Below are positions 54,471 to 64,000 of a stretch of 64,000 nt of DNA, piece by piece. The translations under genes and the position numbers were made by a program. The first letter of the stretch is position 1; the number at the start of each line of letters is the position of its first letter. The notes beneath the pieces were generated by a model, which searched no databases, was not told the DNA's origin, and saw only the letters and a program-made list of their open reading frames with translations. Source of the stretch: Chrysemys picta bellii (taxonomy: Eukaryota; Chordata; Testudines; Emydidae); NCBI RefSeq assembly GCF_011386835.1, contig NC_088792.1, positions 223,847,894 through 223,911,893 on the forward strand. The letters are read 5' to 3'.

Positions 54471-55400
54471 CATGCCTCCAGCTTCCACCCCGGTCACACC
54501 ACACGATCCATCGTCTACAGCCAAGCACTGAGGTACAATCGCATCTGCTCCAACCCCTCAGACAGAGACCAACACCTACAAGATCTTCACCAAGCATTCT
54601 CAAAACTACAATACCCACACAAGGAAATAAAGAAACAAATCAACAGAGCCAGACGTGTACCCAGAAGCCTCCTGCTACAAGACAGGCCCAGAAGAGAAAC
54701 CAACAGAACTCCACTGGCCATCACCTACAGTCCTCAGCTTAAACCTCTCCAACGCATCATCAGTGATCTACAACCCATCCTGGACAATGATCCCTCACTT
54801 TCACAGACCTTGGGAGGCAGGCCAGTCCTCGCCCACAGACAACCTGCCAACCTTAAACATATTCTCACCAGCAACCACGCACCGCACCATAACAACTCTA
54901 ACTCAGGAACCAACCCATGCAACAAACCTCGATGCCAACTCTGCCCACATATCTACACCAGCAACACCATCACTGGACCTAACCAGATCAGCTACACCAT
55001 CACCGGCTCATTCACCTGCACGTCCACCAATGTTATATATGCCATCATATGCCAGCAATGCCCCTCTGCTATGTACATTGGCCAAACTGGACAGTCACTA
55101 CGCAAGAGGATAAATGGACACAAGTCAGATATCAGGAATGGCAATATACAAAAACCTGTAGGAGAACACTTCAACCTCCCTGGCCACACAATAGCAGATG
55201 TAAAGGTTGCCATCTTACAGCAAAAAAACTTCAGGACCAGACTCCAAAGAGAAACTGCTGAGCTCCAGTTCATTTGTAAATTTGACACCATCAGATCAGG
55301 ATTAAACAAAGACTGTGAATGGCTATCCAACTACAGAAACAGTTTCTCCTCCCTTGGTGTTCACACCTCAACTGCTAGCAGAGCACCTCACCCTCCCTGA
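54471..55400 (+). CDS. PLE GIY-YIG endonuclease part, inverted second copy
   Basis: The plus-strand frame repeats the C-terminal part of the minus-strand protein from HASSFHPGHTTRSIVYSQ to ASRAPHPP with no difference, including the Cys-rich linker and AMYIGQTGQSL. The RT core is absent. The open frame extends a little upstream (from 54,381) into the central segment, but those residues are antisense reading. It is not an independent gene; it is the right arm of the fold-back. Confidence 0.85.
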   Translation, partial: HASSFHPGHTTRSIVYSQALRYNRICSNPSDRDQHLQDLHQAFSKLQYPHKEIKKQINRARRVPRSLLLQDRPRRETNRTPLAITYSPQLKPLQRIISDLQPILDNDPSLSQTLGGRPVLAHRQPANLKHILTSNHAPHHNNSNSGTNPCNKPRCQLCPHIYTSNTITGPNQISYTITGSFTCTSTNVIYAIICQQCPSAMYIGQTGQSLRKRINGHKSDIRNGNIQKPVGEHFNLPGHTIADVKVAILQQKNFRTRLQRETAELQFICKFDTIRSGLNKDCEWLSNYRNSFSSLGVHTSTASRAPHPP

Positions 55401-55605
55401 TTGAACTAACCTCGTTATCTCCACACTGATATATACCTGCCTCTGGAGATTTCCATTACTTGCATCTGAAGAAGTGAGGTTCTTACCCACGAAAGCTTAT
55501 GCTCCCAGTACTTCTGTTAGTCTCAAAGGTGCCACAGGACCCTCTGTTGCTTTTTACAGATTCAGACTAACACGGCTACCCCTCTGATACTTGAAAGATG
55601 TTAAC

Positions 55606-58386
55606 GTGACCCTGAAGCTCTCCAATATTACACAGTTTTAAACAAGATTCAGGGTTAGGAATACAGAGACTTCAGCTTTCTTAGTTCCATGGCAAACACA
55701 CTAAGAAATCCATGCTAAAGTCTATCAATGTATTGGTTAGGATACAAAAGAGAAAATGAGCTAAAACACTTCAAAATGGCAATTAAGTGATTATATAAAA
55801 CAAACAACTAAACCCTATCAAAGCGCCTTTTAAAACAGCAGATATCAGCCAGGTTGTCCCACAAAATAATGAGAATCTTTCTTGGTGGAAAGGAAAGGGT
55901 TAGTTTTGTTGCTCAGCTCCAAGGAGGTGAAGGATGGCCACTTTTCCTGCTTTTGACAAAGAGCTGGACGGATGGGCGTGAGCCCGGCAGACAGGCTAGT
56001 AATCGCGAGATTAAAAAGAATAGTGGTGATTAATCACAGTTTTAATCACACTCTTAATAATTGAATACCAATTTAAATTTATAACAACTATTTTTGGAAT
56101 ATTTTCTACATTTTCAAATATATTGATTTCAATTACAACACAGAATTCAGAGTGGGTCATAGGTACAAACTCAGTGCAAACAGACTGAGAGGCACAAAAC
56201 ACAGAAGCCCCAGCCCCAGGATATGGTGGACCGTGTTGGCTTTAAACCACGGTTGTGCCCTCCTGATCCTGGGTTATTCCAGGGGCTGGAGGAGAGGCTC
56301 CTGTCTAGGTTACAGGAGCTGTCCTATGGCATATAGTACTGCTTGGAAACTCCTAATGCTGTATACTGCAGCCCTGGCCCTGCTATGCTCCTCCCAGCCA
56401 CAGACACCTCCTACACTGACTTTATGGGGAGCCGCCAGGAGGCAGCCTTATGCCTGTCTTCCACATTGCCTGCATGAAGGGAGGCCTCACCCAGCCAGAT
56501 GCAAGGCCCTTAGGACTTCTTCACGTCAATCCAGCCATTTTAGATAATGTACAGGGGCTAAAGAAGGGGTGAGACTCTCACCTCATTATTTAATGAACTT
56601 TAAATCTGCATAATACAGGAAAGGCCACATTCTCTTAGCTAACCACGGAAGAAAAACCTGTGAGCCTCCTGTGATTCAGTCGGTGGAAGATGCAACCTTC
56701 TTTGCATGAGGAAAATATGACAGAATGAGTTTGGGGGAAATATTTACACTTGTCTTCAGATTGCATGTAAACATTACTGTTGTTAATAAACAAAAACTCC
56801 TGCCTATGAATGTGAAACTATTCACTGCTAGGCTGATTCAGAGGCCACTGAAGTCAATGGCCTTTTTTTTTTTCAAAATAGACTTCAGTGACTTTGGATG
56901 AGGTTCGTTAAGAGTGTGTGGCTACAGTTCTACTAGGGTAATACTTACGCTGGCATAAATGGATTACTTCAGATTTACACCAGTTTAACAGATATCTGAC
57001 CCAGTATCACTAAACCATTTGAAAAATACACTGTATACGCACCCTCCTTTCTGTCTAGCATTACTTAATATCAGCAGACCCGTACCCCCTCCTTTAGCTC
57101 CCATTCATTTGCAGTTTGGGTTTGCAATCTTTAATCTGCCAAATCTACGTCACTTTACAACTCACAACCCAATTCACACAAAGCATCTAGACGGGGCATC
57201 AGAAATGGGAGGGGCCTGGTGCCATTGGGCTGTGGCTCTCCCATTTGGTGCTCCTTTTCCTACAAGAAAATGCACTATATGAGTCCCTTCCACTTCTGGG
57301 AATGGAGGGAATGATCCAACAACAGTTGCCCAAAGTATGGGTTTTATCACACAGCACTACAGGATTATCATTTATTTTATTACAGCACTTCTGTGAAGCA
57401 TACAGAAAGCAAAGTATTAAAGAAGTGACTTTTAAAATGAAATTTGAAAGAGGAGCGGATGAAAAACTGTTTTTTTTTAAATGATTAGTGATCACATTTA
57501 TATGTCCAGTTGCTGTGACCGTTTTACATTTTTGATTTTTGGCATGTGAAAGAACATTTAATTTAGGGTTATTAAGGAGCAGGCAGTAGGATGTAATCTT
57601 TGTTGATAAAAACAATAGTAGGTCCCACACGCTATTACACAATAACAGGATGACACTGACATGGAGACAAAAGAATCTGAAAAAGGATCCAGAAAGAAAT
57701 GTAGAGACAATATTATATTTAGAATATATACTATATTAGGAATAGTAACAATCCAACACAAAATGCTTGCCCATTTTGAGCTAACCTCAATCCCATCTTT
57801 CTTTTAATCATATCTTTCATTCCCCACTTTCTTTAGAAAAAATAGCTAGGTGTCTCAAACTGAGTTACACTCTATAATCTTTATTCAATTGACAGATTTT
57901 CACTATCAGTGGCCCTCACCTTTTCAAACCCACTACTATTAGGTTATACCCTTAATAATATCTATGCAACAAAACTGAAGGCAAGAGGGTTGCACAGGAT
58001 TGATTGGAGCTCAGTATGAATTCTGTTGATATATAAGAGGAGACAGAGTCAAGCTCACTGTCTTAGGTATGTTGACTTTGCAGTTCTAACAGGAATAAAT
58101 ATTAGTGCAAATTATTTTTGTCACTAAATTAAGCAGTGATGACTCTGAATAGATAGGAGGGGCTCTCTGCTCATTAAGAGGTGTCATTTTTAAGTACACA
58201 CTTTTCAGGACAAAAGCAGGCTAAGTACGTTGATACACTGCAGCACTGGCTAATCAACTCAGTTCAACATACACAATGTGCAGTGCTTGTTCTGACATCA
58301 GAAACCTATCTAGTAATTGATCAAATTCAATGACCTTGAATTTGCAATAAAGCCACTTTACACCTCTCTGGCATCATAAAGGAGGC
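55606..58386. other. No supported gene
   Basis: The frame 56,152-56,547 and others have no recognisable domain. No element is identified. Confidence 0.4.
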
Positions 58387-58410
58387 TTTTTTTTTTTTTT
58401 TTTTTTTTTT
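58387..58410. repeat. Poly(T)24 tract
   Basis: A run of 24 T followed by AAATA. No LINE or SINE body was recognised on either side, so its origin is unknown. Confidence 0.95.
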
Positions 58411-58825
58411 AAATACGTGTGTCTTTTATATTGCCACAAGTGACATATAGAGGGAGGCAGAAAAGGAGATCATCAAATATATGCAGTTTATATATACTTT
58501 TTCTAACTAACTAAATTATATATATATAAAATATATAAAATATATAAAAAAAATTAGAATCTTGAGACCTTGCTTGTTCTCAAGGCAATTACATCCTTGA
58601 TGCGGTGTATGTGACCAGCATTGTCATAAGTCTGAAATAGTCCTAGTTTATTGATCTTCAGAGGATCTTTGCTCAGCAAAAGCCCATTTGTTTATTTCAG
58701 GGATAAGAGAGGACTCCAGTATGACATTAGAAAGATCTAAATATGTGCAACTGCTGGGTTATTATATATTCTAATTATTGGGTGAAGAGGGTGGTAATCA
58801 TTTTTCTATAATTGTGGCAAGGAAT
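58411..58825. other. No supported feature
   Basis: AT-rich with a tatata/aaatatata stretch at about 58,516-58,552. Confidence 0.45.
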
Positions 58826-58833
58826 GTCTAGAG

Positions 58834-59660
58834 CAGAGATGGGCAAAGAGGTGTCACATCCAGCCTGCGGGACCGTCCTGCCCGGCCCCTGAGCTCCTGG
58901 CCCAGGAGGCTACCCCCAGCTCCTCCTCCACTGTTCCTCCTCCCCCTCGGCCTCAGCTCGCTCCGCCGCCGGCGCAATGCTCTGGGTGGCGGGGCTGTTA
59001 GCTCCTGGGGCAGTGCAGCTGCAGAGCCCGGCCTGACCCGGTGCTCTGTGCTGCGTGGTGATGGTGGCAGCGGCAGCAACAGCGTGGCTCGGCTCCAGCC
59101 GGGCTTGGTGGCTGTAACGCCACCAGCGCTCCAGGCTGCTCAGTAAGGGGGCAGGGAGCAGGGGGGTTGGATAGAGGGCAGGGAGTTCGGGGTGGTGGTC
59201 AGAGGGTGGGGGTGTGGATAGGGGTCGGGGGGGTCGGGGGGAATAGGGAGTTGAATGGGGGCAGGGCAGTCAGGAAGGAGGGGGGGTTGGATGGGGTGGC
59301 AGGGGGCAGTCAGGGGCAGGGGTTCCAGGGGCAGTCAGGGGACAGGGAAAAGGAGTGGTTGGATGGGGTAGGGGTCCTGGGGGGGCCGTCAGGAATGAGA
59401 GTAGGGGTTGGATGGGATGGCGGGGGTCCGGGGCAGTCAGGGGACAGGGAGCGGGGTGTGTGGATGGGGCAGGGGTCCCGGGGGGGCAGGAGGAGACGGG
59501 CTGGCAGGGAACAGGGAGGGTTGGATGGGGCAGGAGTCCCGGGGGGGGGGAGTGCAGATAGGAGGTGGGGGCCAGGCCACGACCCCATCCCCTAACCGGC
59601 CCTCCATACAATTTACTAAACCCAATGCGGCCCTCAGGCCAAAAAATTTGCCTGCCCCTG
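58834..59660. mobile_element. hAT MITE with G-rich minisatellite, perfect 8-bp duplication
   Basis: The ends cagagatgggcaaa and tttgcctgcccctg are terminal inverted repeats. The 8-mer gtctagag flanks both sides (58,826-58,833 and 59,661-59,668). The left third is GC-rich. The middle (about 59,140-59,560) is a degenerate minisatellite built from ggttggatgggg, gggtcccggggg and caggggacaggga units. Gly-rich and Pro-rich frames over it are artefacts. Confidence 0.92.
59140..59560 (+). repeat. G-rich minisatellite inside the hAT MITE
   Basis: About 420 bp of tandem, imperfect units of roughly 50-60 bp have the pattern 'ggttggatgggg(c/t)aggggtccggggggcagtcaggggacaggga' in variable order. G runs of four to nine are frequent on the plus strand, so G-quadruplex formation is plausible. 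The tract is strand-asymmetric: almost all runs are G on this strand. Confidence 0.8.
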
Positions 59661-59904
59661 GTCTAGAGAAAAGGATAGAGGGTCCTTTTTATGAAATGGG
59701 TGTGTGAATCAAAATAAATACAAATACATACATTTGTTTATTACTTAAGGGCACTCTTAAAAGTGTTTCTCAACACTGGACAGTGATTGTTAATAAGTCT
59801 ATTCAGTTAGGTTGTGCTGCTGCTTTGAAACATTCTACAAAAATGTGGTGTACACTTATGCTAACTAAAGGCACTTTCAAAAATGTCCCCCAATAAGCCC
59901 CCTA

Positions 59905-60921
59905 ACAGAAATGTGCATGTGTCCTGGACAATCTGCTTCTTCTGGAATTTGGCCTGAAGCATACCTGTCTCAGAATCATTGGGGTAAAGGGGAGCAGAAG
60001 GAATCACCCCCAACAGTAAAGAAGGAGAAGCCTCATACCCCTAAGGCTGGGAGGTCTGCTGCCACCACTGCGAATAGGAAACGTAGGGTAGTGGTGGTCG
60101 GAAACTCTGCGCTGAGGGGGACGGAGGCGCCCATCTGTCGCCCTGACATTTCATCTTGGGAGGTATGCTGCTTGCCGGGAGCCCGTATCCGAAATGTTTT
60201 ACACATACAGAATGGGAAGAGACTGTCTAGGAAGGAGTACGGCAGAAAGGGATCTAGGGGTTATAGTGGACCACAAGCTAAATATGAGTCAACAGTGTGA
60301 TGCTGTTGCAAAAAAAGCAAACATGATTCTGGGATGTATTAACAGGTGTGTTGTGAGCAAGACACGAGAAGTCATTCTTCTGCTCTATTCTGCTCTGGTT
60401 AGGCCTCAGCTGGAGTATTGTGTCCAGTTCTGGGCACCGCATTTCAAGAAAGATGTGGAAAAATTGGAAAGGGTCCAGAGAAGAGCAACAAGAATGATTA
60501 AAGGTCTTGAGAACATGACCAATGAAGGAAGGCTGAAAGAATTGGGTTTGTTTAGTTTGGAAAAGAGAAGACTGAGAGGGGACATGATAGCAGTTTTCAG
60601 GTATCTAAAAGGGTGTCATAAGGAGGAGGGAGAAAACTTGTTCACCTTAGGATAGAACAAGAAGCAATGGGCTTAAACTGCAGCAAGGGAGGTCTAGGTT
60701 GGACATTAGGAAAAATTTCCTAACTGTCAGGGTGGTTAAACACTGGAATAAATTGCCTAGGGAGGTTGTCGAATCTCCATCTCTGGAGATATTTAAGAGT
60801 AGGTTAGATAAATGTCTATCAGGGATGGTCTAGACAGTATTTGGTCCTGCCATGCGGGCAGGGGACTGGACTCAATGACCTCTCGAGGTCCCTTCCAGTC
60901 CTAGAATCTATGAATCTATGA
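59905..60921 (+). mobile_element. CR1 LINE with large internal deletion
   Basis: The left part encodes an ORF1 fragment: a basic linker, then VVVVGNSALRGTEAP and CCLPGARIRNV, the SGNH region. Near 60,190 it jumps to the end of ORF2 (RDLGVIVDHKLNMSQQCDAV, KANMILGCINR, LEYCVQFWAPH). The 3' UTR ends tctatgaatctatga at about 60,921, as in CR1. Most of ORF1 and all endonuclease and RT catalytic regions are absent. Confidence 0.85.
60194..60655 (+). pseudogene. CR1 ORF2 C-terminal (thumb) remnant
   Basis: A 153-residue open frame begins at the deletion junction and reads RDLGVIVDHKLN, KTREVILLLYSALVRPQLEY, VEKLERVQRRATRMIKGLEN and GLFSLEKRRLRGDMIAVFRY. These are the thumb and C-terminal region after the RT of CR1 ORF2. 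It ends at a stop at 60,655, past which homology continues in another frame. It lacks catalytic residues and has no independent function. Confidence 0.85.
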
Positions 60922-60972
60922 AAATCATTTATTGAACTAAAATCTAGGGTCTGAGATTGCAACCCCTACTCA

Positions 60973-61149
60973 CAGGAGCGCCACCAGGTTTTCTGCCGCC
61001 CTAGCCAGCGGAAGGTCCCTCCCCGAAATGCCGCCCCCCAGAGAGGCGGTAGAAGGTCCCACTGCCAAAATACTGCCGCGGTCGCCGCCCCCCAAATTGT
61101 AGTGCCCTAGGCGACCACCTAGGTCACCTAATGGGTTGCGCCGGCCCTG
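60973..61149. mobile_element. Short hAT-like MITE
   Basis: A 177-bp GC-rich repeat starts caggagcgccacc and ends gcgccggccctg, short inverted termini of hAT type. Flanking 8-mers cctactca (60,965-60,972) and tctactca (61,150-61,157) differ by one base. It is rich in gccgcc and ccgccc words. No coding capacity. Confidence 0.75.
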
Positions 61150-61157
61150 TCTACTCA

Positions 61158-62587
61158 GCCAAACAACCACTGAAACCAACAGGATTTTCACTTGAGTATG
61201 CACTATAGGATTGAGCTGCAATTAGGTAAGGAAATGCATTGTAAATACATTAACCAAAATTGTGCAAAACAACTACCTCATCCCATATCTTCACCCAGAT
61301 GAGGAAATATTTTTTAATTTTCTTAGGGAGAGCAACATCTGTAATTAAAGTTGCATAACTGGTTCCATTCTAGATGGCGTTTTCCAATCATTTAAAATTC
61401 TCAATTTTTTAATCTTTCAGGCTTAAAAATTCCATGATTAGTTACAGCCTAAGGTTTTATTTATTTATTATTGGGTAAAACCAAGTAAGCCATTTTTCAA
61501 TAATAAAGTATTAAATATATTCTTGTCATTAGGGGAAAAAAAGACTTAAAAAAATAGCTTTAACACCTCTGGGGTTTGAGAAAAGAAACTTGAAATTTAC
61601 CAGGGAGATAACATCTAGATTACTAATGTGTTTTCCTTGGTCTAATGAAAATCCATTTAGATTTGCCTGAATTATAAGAATTTTAAAAAGAAATTTTGAG
61701 CATTTTTATCAGATAATGAGGATTTTTAAAAACTAAAGATCTTCCAATATTTCACTGGCACTATGTGTTTGTATGTTAGCAGAGCACTAATACTCATTCA
61801 GCAAACAATCTCTTACTATTGGCACTGCACATGTGCATATGAAAGCTGTGCGGCATTTCTCATTCAGGGTCTTATCCAAAACTCATTGAAGGGCTCGTAA
61901 TCAGGACTGTAGTGCATAAGTTAGATGGGAAGTGAGGCATATAGAGAATGTGCCACTGCAGAAATTGAATTTTGCATAGGGAATGAGGCAAGGATCACAC
62001 ACTAAACAATGAGGATAAAAATAAGTATCAAACAGGTGTCTCAGTCACTGTGTGCTGTGGAACCTGTGCACTGCAGATGTTGTGTGGGGAAGGGATAGTA
62101 TTTGTTCATTTAATTGAAATCTGCATTGTAATGCATATACACAAGGGAGCAGTTAGTAATGCAGTGGCCACCCTAAATTTGTCGTTTCCTGACTTTTGAG
62201 TATTTCACTTTGCTACCTTAATGTCCCTTTTAGGTTGTTCTGTGGTTTATAATAATTTATATGCTGTATAAAAATGTGGTGGGTGCTGTACATACATATG
62301 ACAGGTCACTGATCCAAAAAAGCATGCATTCTAAACAGACAGTTTTCCCAATTTTCATCATTCAGTGTTTTAAACTATTGTGTTGGGGATTTTTTAACAA
62401 GGATATGTACATGCACACCTCTTGCATTTTCATTTTTTGTTTTACACAAGCATTTTTAAAAGACAGTTTTTGTCCAATGTCTGGGGAGTGTCATTATAGA
62501 CATACTGCTTCCCAGGAGAGGGTGAGTGTTTCCATAATGTCAGAATAAGTTGAAGATTGGACTGGATTTATTTTAATTTAAGTTTCT
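61158..62587. other. No supported feature
   Basis: AT-rich with short frames only. Confidence 0.4.
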
Positions 62588-63050
62588 GTGATGGGGCATG
62601 TCCCCCAACAGGGTTAAGAGGGGTTAAGGTGATCAGGCAGGCCAATTAATTCCAGTGGGAGGAGGAATCAGGGCGCATGCCACTAATTAGAAATAGGGTC
62701 AGATGAGCAGAAGGCAGGGCCAGTATAAAGCCCAGGAGCAGTGATCAGGAAGGCAGGCTGTGGTTACTCCCTGAGTGGAGGGAGTTGGGAGACTGGCAAG
62801 GGCAGGGGGCGGGGGGGGAAGTCAGAGGAGTAGGAAGAAGCCCAAGGAAACATCAGCAAGGGGGTCAGACTGGGCAGAAACCTTGGCTGCTTATTATAGG
62901 GTCCCTGGCCTGGAACCCAGTGAAGAGGGCTGGCCTGCGTTCCCTTACTATCTACTGGCAAGGGCACTGGAGACACCTGCCAGACAGCAGGTCCAGAAGG
63001 ACTTTGAATTCCCTGAAAGGAATGAATTACTAACATTCTGCAAGTGATGG
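62588..63050 (+). repeat. Possible LTR fragment
   Basis: The block starts tgtgatggggcatgtcccc, includes a TATA-like cagtataaagcccagg at about 62,721-62,736 and is GC-richer than its flanks. This resembles the 5' part of a retroviral-type LTR with its promoter. The 3' end and target duplication are not found, and no retroviral coding sequence is present. Confidence 0.4.
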
Positions 63051-64000
63051 CAGTGTTCATTTGGTCAAGGAGGATTCATTTATGCAGCTACCTGGACTTC
63101 TTTGTCATCAGTGCAGCAGTCTGCTCAGGAGTCTTGTTTAATTTGATTTAGTCTTGGTCAGCACATCTTTCTTGAAAGCAAAGAGACACTTCATTTGATT
63201 CCTTCTCAACAGCTCTTGTACCGAGACATGGTACTGCATGCCAGGTTAGCAAAGCCTGAGAATGACCCCGATTCAGTAGTAACACTTCCTGCTTCCTGTC
63301 ACAAGTTCTGTGCAGGAACCTCTCCCGATAAATGTAATCGCATTAGTTTACTTTGCAACCTGTATTACACAAAAAATAGTCCTTCTCTGTTGCTAACTAA
63401 AGAATCTCTTCTCTTCAAATGAACCTATTTGTGGGACTTCATACAATGGGTAAAGGTGACAGTTTTGCTGGTATAAATTATAACAGCAGCAAGTAGATTT
63501 GCAGATCACTCATTTGAAATAAGTGTTTGCTTCCCCAATCATCTCCTTGGGTGTTTACTGTAAAACCTAATGATAAATGTTGGTACGGTTACCTGTTTCA
63601 CTGCAGACCATTTTAGAAGAAACATTCAACAAGCATGCTTGCTTATTCCCCTCTGATGGATGAAGCAGAGATATTGGCATGGAGGACAGTGAAGCAACTG
63701 ATTGTTAGGGGACTAAGAGTCCCAGCCTCCCACTCAAAAAACTGAAGTCACTCCAACCCTGCTTACAGGAGAAGGAAAGAGGAGATTCATTCCCTCCCTA
63801 GTACCAAAAGCCACAACTGCCTCCTGGCTACCAGGAGCCTGAGCTGCCTCCCTCGCCTTTCTGGCTGCCAAAAGCCCCACATGTCTCCTTACCCAGCTAT
63901 TAAAACTCAAGCGCTTCTCTGACACTAAACAATTTCTACTATGCAGTTATAGCTTGGCAATGCCTAACTAAATAAATTGGAATTAGATATCAAAATAGGC
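63051..64000. other. No supported feature
   Basis: Short frames without domains. The last 300 bases contain a few repeats of ctgcctcc but no recognisable element. Confidence 0.4.

Larger units (their letters stand above)
52939..55593. mobile_element. Penelope-like element with 1,081-bp inverted arms
   Basis: One insertion of 2,655 bp is flanked by a perfect 12-bp duplication, aaagatgttaac (52,927-52,938 and 55,594-55,605). Its left arm (52,939-54,019) and right arm (54,471-55,551) are inverted copies of the 3' part of a PLE. Every translated frame compared between arms is identical. A 451-bp central segment (54,020-54,470) holds RT sequence present once, in minus orientation. A 42-bp tail (cagattcagactaacacgg ... 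gatacttg) follows the right arm. Confidence 0.93.

Noticed and set aside
54079..54618. 179-residue minus-strand frame across the centre of the PLE fold-back
   Set aside because: It runs out of frame through the RT segment and the start of the right arm. The real PLE frame is the one with YIDD and GIY-YIG motifs.
56152..56547. 131-residue plus-strand frame
   Set aside because: No domain, no splice or promoter context, and no resemblance to a known protein. Treated as chance.
59167..59707. Gly-rich (+) and Pro-rich (-) frames
   Set aside because: They translate a G-rich minisatellite inside a hAT MITE.
1..64000. CRISPR arrays, bacterial operons or phage genes
   Set aside because: No regularly spaced direct repeats with unique spacers occur. 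All repeats are eukaryotic interspersed or tandem types.

Overview
The window looks like vertebrate nuclear DNA, most likely from a turtle. The grounds are abundant CR1 LINEs ending in the CR1 3' tail, a tRNA-derived SINE that shares its 3' tail with CR1, Harbinger and hAT elements with many non-autonomous relatives, Penelope-like elements (PLEs) and DIRS-like remnants. The species call is inference. There are no bacterial-style operons. The only recognisable host gene is a TMEM68-like acyltransferase on the minus strand.

Host gene: two intact, phase-compatible coding exons of a TMEM68-like gene lie at 14578-14908 (start codon and membrane segments) and 5064-5228 (acyltransferase block). Later exons must lie left of the window. 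A CpG island at about 25.97-26.87 kb is the likely promoter and first non-coding exon. At 49658-49797 and 50238-50298, on the same strand but upstream of the start exon, are two C-terminal TMEM68-like exons with a frameshift and a stop codon. They are the decayed tail of a tandem paralogue.

Layout: 0-7.4 kb holds sparse repeats and exon 2. 7.48-12.2 kb is a nearly full-length minus-strand CR1. 12.3-13.5 kb has DIRS-like remnants. 14.3 kb has a small PLE beside exon 1. 15.5-16.3 kb is a GC-rich fold-back DNA transposon with a 7-bp target duplication. 16.8-18.1 kb has an old LINE remnant and tRNA-like modules. 18.8-22.3 kb is an autonomous-type hAT split by an LTR that is itself split by a PLE. 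22.9-23.8 kb has two neighbouring hAT MITEs. 27.2-31.9 kb has a full-size two-gene Harbinger followed by a non-autonomous Harbinger. 32.0-36.7 kb is a CR1/solo-LTR/unknown-repeat mosaic. 38.8-40.8 kb is a CR1. 42.4-44.9 kb is a DNA transposon with a protein family I recognise as widespread but cannot place in a superfamily. 51.1-55.6 kb has two fold-back PLE insertions. 58.8-61.1 kb has two hAT MITEs flanking a deleted CR1. The rest is intronic or intergenic sequence with no gene I can support.

Most striking: PLE insertions in this window repeatedly carry inverted self-copies. One is a 1,081-bp inverted repeat, identical where its translations can be compared, inside a 12-bp target duplication. 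Their terminal sequences share a hammerhead-ribozyme-like core whose helix II sequence varies between copies while its pairing is kept.
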